The translations under genes were made by a program, and so were the position numbers. From contig JBDWGH010000004.1 in the NCBI GenBank assembly GCA_039975855.1, forward strand, positions 372,001-436,000: 64,000 bases of DNA. The letters run 5' to 3'. Each line of letters begins with the position of its first letter. Within the stretch, counting starts at the first letter, position 1. The notes beneath the pieces were generated by a model. That model had not been told where the DNA came from and did not search any database. It saw only the letters and a list, made by a program, of their open reading frames with translations. Positions 53,302-59,902 of the stretch are shown here, one piece after another. The DNA is from Litorimonas sp039975855. Lineage in GTDB: Bacteria; Pseudomonadota; Alphaproteobacteria; Caulobacterales; Maricaulaceae.

Positions 53302-53307
53302 TATAAT
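53302..53307 (+). promoter_or_regulatory. TATAAT -10 box
   Basis: Exact consensus -10 hexamer in AGTATATAATTAGG. No good -35 hexamer at 16-18 bp upstream, so the promoter may be weak or activator-dependent. Confidence 0.4.
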
Positions 53308-53312
53308 TAGGA

Positions 53313-53666
53313 CTGTCCGCGCGGGGCAGGCCACGAAGGCTTGCCAAGGGTAGGTCTTTCATCTGTGTTTACGCGGTCTAACCAGTGCATCTGTCTCACG
53401 ACATCTGCACTCCCCGTAATTCGCTAAGACGAATTACGAGGCGCGCGGCGGTGCGTTCAAATGACGGCCAAAATTTATTTCCTGCCGTTCCAGACAGTCC
53501 AACTCTCGTCACCAGCCCCGGACCTTACGCGTTACCGCAAAGCCCTAAGCACACCGTCTTTCGATACAGAATAGATAACGCGTCTATCTCGTCCCATGTC
53601 CGAAAGAACCCGATTAATATGCGGGATGAATTACTAGCTGAGGATAGAAGTTTTCAGATTTTTTTT
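53313..53666 (+). ncRNA. Candidate structured RNA, unassigned
   Basis: A possible transcript of about 350 nt starting just after the TATAAT box. Visible hairpins: GGCAGGCC/GGCTTGCC with loop ACGAA (about 53325-53345); GTGCA/TGCAC with an inner TGT/ACA (about 53383-53408); and CGTAATTCG/CGAATTACG with loop CTAAGA (53415-53438). CCGCGCG near 53317 can also pair with CGCGCGG near 53441, enclosing the three hairpins. It ends at a terminator-like hairpin. I compared it by eye with tmRNA, RNase P RNA, SRP RNA and 6S RNA and could not match any of them. Confidence 0.35.
53638..53666 (+). terminator. Rho-independent terminator of the candidate RNA
   Basis: CTGAGGA (53638-53644) pairs with TTTTCAG (53651-53657, two G-U pairs) over loop TAGAAG, followed by eight T. 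No upstream plus-strand protein gene ends nearby (liuA stops 406 nt before). Confidence 0.5.
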
Positions 53667-53758
53667 AAGTGGCTGAAAAAGTTGAAAAAACTCAAATGCT
53701 AAAAATGATTGTTTGAAGGGCACAGTTGAAACGGCAGATCTGGAGGTAAACCGAAAAC

Positions 53759-54250
53759 TCAAGGATTAGCTTTGCGAATAAACTGACGACCCATGATGAT
53801 TATGAGCAATGTGAAAAATAGAACTAAAGGATATCCGAGCAATTTGTGGAATGTCTCTAAAAATTCGTAGGGCCCGTTCATACGTTCTACCGGGCTAGGA
53901 ATACCGAACCAGTCAAACACTTTCCATCTCGACCCACGCGCCCAAACCGTCAGCGGGCCTGTGATCAATTTCAAACCAAAGGTTATTTGAAAAAAACGAA
54001 GCGACCATAATTCCCATTTCTGATAAGCAATTGGGACAACAGATTTTTGTTTTAGGACTAAAAATAACGCGACCGGAACAAAGAGGAGAGAGGCATAGCC
54101 AACATGTTTCCATATGGCGGCAACAAAGCCTGTTCTATCAACCTTTGGATCAATTAGATGAATTGAATGACCCAAATAATATACATAAAGACTGGCCAAA
54201 ACGATGATCAGGCCAATCCAGAATTTTAGTGTCTTCATCGAGGCGTGCAT
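53759..54250 (-). CDS. Four-helix cytochrome b561-like membrane protein
   Basis: A 163-aa inner-membrane protein with about four helices. Helices two and four carry histidines (WKHVGYASLL and ETFHKLLGYPLVLF) that could bind haem. The loop GPLTVWARGSRWKVFDWFG followed by IPSP closely resembles bacterial cytochrome b561 proteins. Its start shares a base with the stop of the DUF6607 gene (TAATG), so the two are coupled. In a haem-uptake locus, a role in electron transfer or haem handling fits, but it is an inference. Confidence 0.65.
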   Translation of the reverse strand: MHASMKTLKFWIGLIIVLASLYVYYLGHSIHLIDPKVDRTGFVAAIWKHVGYASLLFVPVALFLVLKQKSVVPIAYQKWELWSLRFFQITFGLKLITGPLTVWARGSRWKVFDWFGIPSPVERMNGPYEFLETFHKLLGYPLVLFFTLLIIIMGRQFIRKANP

Positions 54251-55338
54251 TATTGGACGTCAGGACTTGCATTGATCGCCTCTTGTTTGGCGGCCTTTAT
54301 TGAACTGTCAATATCGAGAGTGACATAGCTCTCTATAATTTTTGAGGCTTCTGTGACGGCTTCAGACACCGTTAATTCCTTATCTTTCAGTTTGTCCGTC
54401 ATCTCCATAACGGGCATGTATAATTCTGTTGGTTCGCCTTGAACGGTAAGGCCGAGCGCAACATTCTTTGTTTCCATATCGGTCCACAGATCCCGAACAC
54501 CTGCCCAATAGTCTTTCGTATTCGTCCAATAGTTATCAGCAATATCGATCTCAAAATCATCTGATTTCCTGTAAGTGTTGACGCCGACTTCCCGCACGAG
54601 GGCTTTGGGGTTTTCGCCCGTGAGGATGAGTTTAGTGTTATCCTGTTCGTGGACCCAACCGAACGGGGTTATCACATGACGGTTCACCGCCATCATTCCA
54701 TGATAGTCATCTCGTGTCGTCATATCCCGCCGTGGTAGTGGGCGCATGTTTTGAGGGGAGGTCCAGGTCGAGAGTCCATTTTCATGAACCCACTCTCCGG
54801 CCGCTGAGTATCTGGGACTATCGTCAACTTGATAGACGAACTGTGCCCATTTGCCTTTGCTTTCATCGGAAGACAGGTCTCGCTTTTTCCAACTGTTGAA
54901 GCCGACAAAGTCATAAACATATTCGGGTTCATAGACCCAATCTTGACGCCAATGTTTGACTGGAAATTTCTGCTCACCACCAACAACCAAGATATGCTGG
55001 AGGCTTATAAAGCCAGGCTCATCTTTGATGACGCGCACAACTTCATGCGCACCTGAGAGCTTTGGCTCTTTGAGTTTATATCCGGCTTTCAGAGTCACTG
55101 TTTCTGTGAAGTCGAACGAAACCTTATAATTTCCGGCCATGGCTTTTATTGCCGCGCGGTCCTCCGCAATCTTATTCTCTGACACAACCGCTGCTGTCGA
55201 TCTTGTACCAAGTTCGTTTTGAGTCGGTGTCGCTGAGCAACCGTTCAGAGCCGCTAAGGAACAGCCAGAAACAACAACGGCTATTGAAAAGTTTCGAGCT
55301 CTCCGAAAGCCCTGAGGAGGAGAAAAAAGATAGGTCAT
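54250..55338 (-). CDS. DUF6607-type lipoprotein of a haem-uptake locus
   Basis: A 362-aa protein with a lipobox at Cys34 (LNGC). The domain (about 65-345) contains KHWRQDWVYEPEYVYDF and RDDYHGMMAVNRHVITPFGW, a pattern I associate with the DUF6607 family found beside haem TonB receptors. Many Trp, Tyr and His residues could line a ligand pocket. Divergent from the receptor with two Fur-like boxes between them, so probably induced in iron shortage. Biochemical role unknown. Confidence 0.75.
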   Translation of the reverse strand: MTYLFSPPQGFRRARNFSIAVVVSGCSLAALNGCSATPTQNELGTRSTAAVVSENKIAEDRAAIKAMAGNYKVSFDFTETVTLKAGYKLKEPKLSGAHEVVRVIKDEPGFISLQHILVVGGEQKFPVKHWRQDWVYEPEYVYDFVGFNSWKKRDLSSDESKGKWAQFVYQVDDSPRYSAAGEWVHENGLSTWTSPQNMRPLPRRDMTTRDDYHGMMAVNRHVITPFGWVHEQDNTKLILTGENPKALVREVGVNTYRKSDDFEIDIADNYWTNTKDYWAGVRDLWTDMETKNVALGLTVQGEPTELYMPVMEMTDKLKDKELTVSEAVTEASKIIESYVTLDIDSSIKAAKQEAINASPDVQ

Positions 55339-55371
55339 AGGGCGCTCTTCAAATAAATTTCATAATTGCTG

Positions 55372-55388
55372 TTGCAACTCATTCGCAA
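55372..55388. promoter_or_regulatory. Fur-like box 1, TTGCAACTCATTCGCAA
   Basis: 17-bp imperfect palindrome TTGCAA-CTCAT-TCGCAA, 34-50 bp from the DUF6607 start codon and 58-74 bp from the receptor start. It matches box 2 at 14 of 17 positions. Iron control is inferred from the haem locus and from general likeness to Fur sites. Confidence 0.6.
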
Positions 55389-55411
55389 CTTGTTATGAGC
55401 GCTTAATGCAA

Positions 55412-55428
55412 TTGCGAGTCGTTCGCAA
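55412..55428. promoter_or_regulatory. Fur-like box 2, TTGCGAGTCGTTCGCAA
   Basis: TTGCGA-GTCGT-TCGCAA with perfect 6-bp arms, 18-34 bp before the receptor start codon and 40 bp (about four helical turns) from box 1, so two repressor complexes could sit on the same face. Confidence 0.65.
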
Positions 55429-55445
55429 GAGAAAACGAGACCATT

Positions 55446-57572
55446 ATGAAACCCTATTTATTTCTGAGTACAATCTTGTGCGGGATATCATTCGCGACAG
55501 CCTCTAACGCTCAAAACACTGACGCGCCGATAGAAAAAAGAGCAAATTCAGAAGAAGATGTGATCACAGTTTACGGAACGGCGACCCCAGTCTCTGTATT
55601 CGACTTCCCCGGTCAAGTTGGCGTGGTTTCTCGCGAAGAGATTGAGATTTTCGCTCCAAGTTCGATCTCTGAGGCTCTGCGAGATGTTCCCGGCGTTGAG
55701 TTTTCTGGCGGGCCGCGCCGTACAGGTGAAACACCTTCTATTCGGGGAAGAGGCGGCGAAAGCGTGTTGATCCTTTTAGATGGTGCGCGTCAGTCGTTCA
55801 TCTCTGCGCATGATGGGCGTTTCTTTCTGGACCCTGACCTGGTCAAGACAGCTGAAGTTGTGAAAGGGCCTGCCTCCTCCCTCTATGGATCCGGCGCCGT
55901 TGGGGGCGTTCTGGCATTCGAAACCGTTGATGCCGCGGACTTTTTGGAGGACGGAGAAACGGCGGGCATACGTTTACGCCTGGGCTATCAATCCGTGAAT
56001 GATGACTATCTTGGGACGTTAACGGCTTATACCCAACAAGGTGATTTGGACTTAGTCGGAAGCTTTGGCCTGCGGAGTTCGGGAGACATAGCTTTGGGGT
56101 CGGGAGCAAATTTACCATCCGACGACGACATTCAAAATTACCTCCTGAAAGCAGGGTATTCAATTTCTGATGCGTTACGGGTCGAAGGATCTTACCAACG
56201 TTTGGAAAACACAGCGATTGAACCGAATAATGGCCAAGGGGTTGCGATTGGTAATGACGTTGAAAAGGACATCGGAACAGATACCTTTCGATTCAGCGGT
56301 ATGTTTAATCCCGAGAATAATCTCATTGATGCCACGCTTACAGCCTATCAGACAGACACCTCCGTTGAAGAGTTTGATCAATCGATTGATCGTACAACAG
56401 TAAGAGACATACAAACGACTGGCGTTGGGCTGCGCAATACGTCGACGTTCGAAACTGGCAGCATAGAAACACGGGTTACGATTGGCGGCGATTGGTATCG
56501 CGACGAACAAATTGGCACAGATACAGACACAGATGACGGCACGCGAAATGGCGTGCCGGATGGCGAAGCGAGTTTTATCGGTGTTTTCGCACAAGCCGAG
56601 GCGCGCCTACCTTTGGGCGAAAATATCGACCTACTTGTCATCCCTGGCATTCGCTATGATTCCTTTGAGGGTGAAGCGATTGGCGAAACGGAGACGAGCG
56701 AAGATACAGCTTGGTCTCCGCGTTTAGCGGCCAGCTTAGGCTCTGAGTCTATTCGAATTTTCGGCTCTTACTCCGAAGGATTTCGAGCTCCATCTATCAA
56801 TGAGCTCTATTTGGACGGTGTCCATTTTCCTGTGCCGCATCCAACCTTGTTTAATCCGGCGCTTGGTTCATTCGTCTTCGTCAACAACAATTTTGTTCCA
56901 AACCCTGAACTGGTCCCTGAAAAGGCCAAAACTTTTGAAGGTGGGCTTTCATTCTCATTTGACGACCTTGTTGTACCGGGAGATAGTTTTAGGGCTAAAG
57001 GGTCTTATTATCAAAGTGATGTGACCGACCTCATCAATATTCGAGTTGATTTCGCGTTTGATCCAACCTGTTTTGCATCGCTAAGTTTTCAACCTTGTAC
57101 AGCTGGCACAACCGTCAGTGACAATCTCGCCGATGCGGAGTTGTCAGGTTTCGAATTTGAAGGCCGTTACGACAGTCGCAGAGTCGCTCTGATTGCCAGT
57201 TATGGCAGCGTCGACGGCGAAGACAAATCCACAGGAGAAGATCTTGGGGTCTTATCTCCGGATCGTTTCACCTTAGATACGAGAGTGAAAATTCCGGAAG
57301 TCGATGCGCAGATAGGTGCCAGACTTCAGATCGCGTCCAGTTTTGAGCGGTCAGCCTTAAATGATCAGAACATGTTGGACGTCGTTGAAAGCCGGGATCG
57401 CTATCGAGTCCTCGATTTATATGCGAGTTGGCGACCAGATTCTTTAAAAGGAATAGGTCTCGACTTAGGAGTCGATAATGTTTTTGAAGAAAATTATGAC
57501 CGCGTTTTCCAAGGGGTCAGTGAACCCGGCCGAAACTATAAAGCCGCAGTTACATTACAAAAGAATTTCTAA
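55446..57572 (+). CDS. TonB-dependent haem/haemoglobin receptor
   Basis: A 708-aa outer-membrane receptor: signal peptide ending near ATASNAQ, a TonB box around EEDVITVYGT, and plug domain motifs (SISEALRDVPGVEFSGG, SIRGRGGESVLILLDGAR). The FRAP motif (FRAPSINELY, about residue 447) and a following NPEL (about residue 490) mark haem receptors of the HmuR/HemR group, with His residues in the intervening loop (DGVHFPVPHP). The barrel ends in the terminal Phe of VTLQKNF. Two Fur-like boxes precede it, and two small genes follow with overlapping starts. Confidence 0.88.
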   Translation: MKPYLFLSTILCGISFATASNAQNTDAPIEKRANSEEDVITVYGTATPVSVFDFPGQVGVVSREEIEIFAPSSISEALRDVPGVEFSGGPRRTGETPSIRGRGGESVLILLDGARQSFISAHDGRFFLDPDLVKTAEVVKGPASSLYGSGAVGGVLAFETVDAADFLEDGETAGIRLRLGYQSVNDDYLGTLTAYTQQGDLDLVGSFGLRSSGDIALGSGANLPSDDDIQNYLLKAGYSISDALRVEGSYQRLENTAIEPNNGQGVAIGNDVEKDIGTDTFRFSGMFNPENNLIDATLTAYQTDTSVEEFDQSIDRTTVRDIQTTGVGLRNTSTFETGSIETRVTIGGDWYRDEQIGTDTDTDDGTRNGVPDGEASFIGVFAQAEARLPLGENIDLLVIPGIRYDSFEGEAIGETETSEDTAWSPRLAASLGSESIRIFGSYSEGFRAPSINELYLDGVHFPVPHPTLFNPALGSFVFVNNNFVPNPELVPEKAKTFEGGLSFSFDDLVVPGDSFRAKGSYYQSDVTDLINIRVDFAFDPTCFASLSFQPCTAGTTVSDNLADAELSGFEFEGRYDSRRVALIASYGSVDGEDKSTGEDLGVLSPDRFTLDTRVKIPEVDAQIGARLQIASSFERSALNDQNMLDVVESRDRYRVLDLYASWRPDSLKGIGLDLGVDNVFEENYDRVFQGVSEPGRNYKAAVTLQKNF

Positions 57573-58108
57573 TGGGAATTCAATCCCAAATATCGCCAAA
57601 TGGGTTTACGGGTCTTCGGATTAGCGAATTAGACTTTGCCACAGGCTTGGCCGTTTGGGGGTTTCGAGCCGTTGCTACCGGTCATGGAAACTGCGCGGCT
57701 GTAGTTGACGGGTTTGAACGCGCGCTAGGAGATGCGTCAAAACAAGCACGCCAATCCCTACATCATTTGGCTATCGAATTTTCTAATGTTGGACGCCGTA
57801 CATTTCATTTATCTGCACCGGGCTGTTTAGGCGTTACACATGACGAAGTTTGCCTAATTGGGGCGATCTACGCCGCACAAACCTGTCAGAAGGAGTACGC
57901 TGCAGGGCAACTCGTCTGGTTATTGGGGCGGAGCGCGACATTAGAATTGAAAGCGGCATTGCAAGACGTAGCCGACGTTCTGCTCTTGGCTAACTACGCT
58001 GTCCAGGACCCTAAAGAATTGATGGATCGTTTTTACCCAATCGCCAATCAAGCAACACTTAGGGGGGATCAGCAGGAGAATGCTTCTAATGTGCGGACTT
58101 TACACTAG
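57572..58108 (+). CDS. Hypothetical protein coupled to the haem receptor
   Basis: A 178-aa soluble, mostly helical protein; not recognised. Its ATG shares one base with the receptor stop (TAATG), so it is translated with it. The stretch PGCLGVTHDEVCLIGAIYAA resembles a recurring helix in small proteins next to haem receptors of alphaproteobacteria, but I cannot name the family. Six cysteines and several histidines, including GHGNC and HDEVC, could bind haem or metal. A cytoplasmic haem-handling or regulatory role is possible. Confidence 0.6.
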   Translation: MGIQSQISPNGFTGLRISELDFATGLAVWGFRAVATGHGNCAAVVDGFERALGDASKQARQSLHHLAIEFSNVGRRTFHLSAPGCLGVTHDEVCLIGAIYAAQTCQKEYAAGQLVWLLGRSATLELKAALQDVADVLLLANYAVQDPKELMDRFYPIANQATLRGDQQENASNVRTLH

Positions 58109-58334
58109 TGAAACAGCAAGAGACTGGTTGGAAACCCAGTTAACCGTTCTGAGCTGTCTGACCGAGGATATCACAATGAATCCCGACGCAGACTTAAGTC
58201 TCATTGAATGCCTTAAAACGCATCAAAAATGGTTGGAAGCTGAGCTCCTCATTTTAGATAATCCTGAAAAATACCGTCTGTCCAACTTCGCTCTTGCACC
58301 CGCTTACCCTCTCCTCGAGCGTAATTCCGTCTGA
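58080..58334 (+). CDS. Small hypothetical protein, end of haem operon
   Basis: An 84-aa protein overlapping the previous gene by 29 nt in another frame; an alternative ATG at 58089 shortens it by three codons. Helical and acidic (ETARDWLETQLTVLSCL, LIECLKTHQKWLEAELLIL). Not recognised. The coupling and direction suggest a third member of the receptor operon, though its small size and overlap leave doubt. A hairpin CTGACC/GGTCAG overlaps its stop. Confidence 0.5.
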   Translation: MLLMCGLYTSETARDWLETQLTVLSCLTEDITMNPDADLSLIECLKTHQKWLEAELLILDNPEKYRLSNFALAPAYPLLERNSV

Positions 58335-58439
58335 CCGTTAGGTCAGCGCGGAAATTTCGAGACATTTCGCGACGTCATGAAAACTCATATCATTTTCTTT
58401 GGGAATACGGTGCCGTAATAAGGGTCGAATGCCCCCTCT

Positions 58440-59270
58440 CTAACGAATAGGCCACTCCCCATCAGCTGCACCCCATTCACTCCAAGACCCATCATAGAGC
58501 CCCAATTCATTCTCCAGAACTAATGTCGCGGCTAATGAATTGATGGCGGCAGTCATCCCCGAACCACATGTAAATACGAGCGGCGCTTCACCCAGATCCA
58601 GAGGGTCAAACAATGCCTCCAACTCCTGTTTCGGTCGTAATTTTCCACCATCCAATAACTTCGTATATGGAAGATTGTACGATCCAGGAATGTGTCCACG
58701 TCTAGACCCTGCTCGGGGCTCCGGCACTTTCGCATGAAAACGGCCACTTGATCTTGCGTCTACGACAACAAACTCTTTCGACTCGATGTTCTGTCGTACT
58801 TGTTCCGCGGTTTTCATTTTCTCCGAGTCGAATTGGCTGACGAAATTGCCCGGCGTATAGACTTCTTTAGAAATAGGTTCTGTCGCGCCGCCAGACGAAA
58901 TCCAATCATTTAATCCGCCATCTAATACCGCAACATTTTTGTGCCCCATCACCGTCAACATCCACCACGCTCGAGGAGCAGAATACAGACCCAAATTATC
59001 GTAAATGACGAGTTTGCTCTCGGTATTAATTCCAAGGCTTTGACTTGCTTTGGTAAATGCCTCCGAAGATGGCATCATGTTCGGAAGGTCGATTTGTTTG
59101 TTAGAGAAGTGATCTTTCAAATTGAAAGGTCTTGCGCCAATAATCTGAAGACCGGGGTGCAGAACCTTCAAATTAGCCATGTTTGAGATCGGACTAGCGT
59201 CCAAAACGATCAGGTTTGGATCACCAAAATTGCGACCTAACCAGTCTACATCTACCAATGACGAATGCAT
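58440..59270 (-). CDS. sseA: 3-mercaptopyruvate/thiosulfate sulfurtransferase, tandem rhodanese
   Basis: A 276-aa protein with two rhodanese domains. The N-terminal inactive domain includes GARPFNLKDH and VIYDNLGLYSAPRAWWML. The C-terminal catalytic domain has FVVVDARSSGRFHA and the active-site loop TCGSGMTAAI with Cys235; the CGSGxTA form points to mercaptopyruvate rather than thiosulfate. It transfers sulfane sulfur to cyanide or thiols in the cytoplasm. Single gene, facing away from the haem operon. Confidence 0.92.
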   Translation of the reverse strand: MHSSLVDVDWLGRNFGDPNLIVLDASPISNMANLKVLHPGLQIIGARPFNLKDHFSNKQIDLPNMMPSSEAFTKASQSLGINTESKLVIYDNLGLYSAPRAWWMLTVMGHKNVAVLDGGLNDWISSGGATEPISKEVYTPGNFVSQFDSEKMKTAEQVRQNIESKEFVVVDARSSGRFHAKVPEPRAGSRRGHIPGSYNLPYTKLLDGGKLRPKQELEALFDPLDLGEAPLVFTCGSGMTAAINSLAATLVLENELGLYDGSWSEWGAADGEWPIR

Positions 59271-59316
59271 TGGGTATTCTAGTCAGGTTTCCCCAAACTA
59301 GCAAATGTAACTTCGT

Positions 59317-59889
59317 CTATTTTTCGTTTGTCAAATCAAACTCGGCAACGAAATTCCGGTTCTCTCGCGACAATTTATAAGTCATTTTCTTGCCCGGAAT
59401 TATGTCGATTGACCACGTATTTGTCATAGAGGCTAGCAGCCCGTTTTCTTCAAAATTCGCCTTTGAAAATTCATCCACCGGGAAAATCGCACGCGTTGAT
59501 GTGCTATTTTCCGATGTCGCGACACCGCCATATCCTGTCACTGGATCAGGTGATCCATCCTTCAATGTATGTGCATGGCGAAAATCGAGAGATTGCCCCG
59601 CATCTTGCAATTTCAAAGTCCAGACTCGGCTTTGATCTGGCCCTACTGCGAGCGGCAGAACGGTCGTATTTTCATTTGGACAGGTCACAGGACCAAGCAT
59701 GAGGACCTCTTTTCGCCAATCTTCGTCTTGAGGATCTGCACTCGTCACATTTCCTTCGAAACTTTTCCCGCACAGGCTTTGCAGATGAGACTGAAAACCT
59801 ACCAATGGCGAATTGATCTCAGGCCCTGAGCATGCCGCCAAAACAATAGCAGTACAGGCTGACCCAATGAGAAGCTTAATCTTTGTCAT
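59317..59889 (-). CDS. Lipoprotein of unknown function
   Basis: A 190-aa protein from ATG 59889, which opens a lipoprotein signal (MTKIKLLIGSACTAIVLAAC, lipid Cys20); a start 12 codons higher would spoil the signal. The mature part is beta-rich and includes LCGKSFEGNVTSADPQDEDW and LPLAVGPDQSRVWTLKLQD. Not recognised. It begins 14 nt after the hybrid kinase stop, so it may be co-transcribed with it. Confidence 0.65.
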   Translation of the reverse strand: MTKIKLLIGSACTAIVLAACSGPEINSPLVGFQSHLQSLCGKSFEGNVTSADPQDEDWRKEVLMLGPVTCPNENTTVLPLAVGPDQSRVWTLKLQDAGQSLDFRHAHTLKDGSPDPVTGYGGVATSENSTSTRAIFPVDEFSKANFEENGLLASMTNTWSIDIIPGKKMTYKLSRENRNFVAEFDLTNEK

Positions 59890-59902
59890 ACTATGTTCCA
59901 GG

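Larger units (their letters stand above)
53233..53758. other. 526-base gap with promoter, hairpins and terminator but no convincing protein gene
   Basis: Between liuA and a minus-strand membrane protein. An open frame at 53385-53702 has no ribosome site and no protein-like composition. The region carries a TATAAT box, three stable hairpins and a U-rich terminator in that order, described below as a candidate RNA gene. Confidence 0.55.

Noticed and set aside
53313..53666. tmRNA, RNase P, SRP or 6S RNA identity for the structured gap
   Set aside because: No ANDNF-like tag frame, no GAGGAAAGUCC, no GGUCCGGAAGG core and no open 6S bubble could be found, so it is left unassigned.
53385..53702. 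Open frame of 105 codons after liuA
   Set aside because: No ribosome site, unusual composition, and it runs through the hairpins and the terminator.
58331..58346. Hairpin CTGACC/GGTCAG as terminator of the haem operon
   Set aside because: Six-bp stem without a following T-tract and overlapping the last codons; support is too weak.
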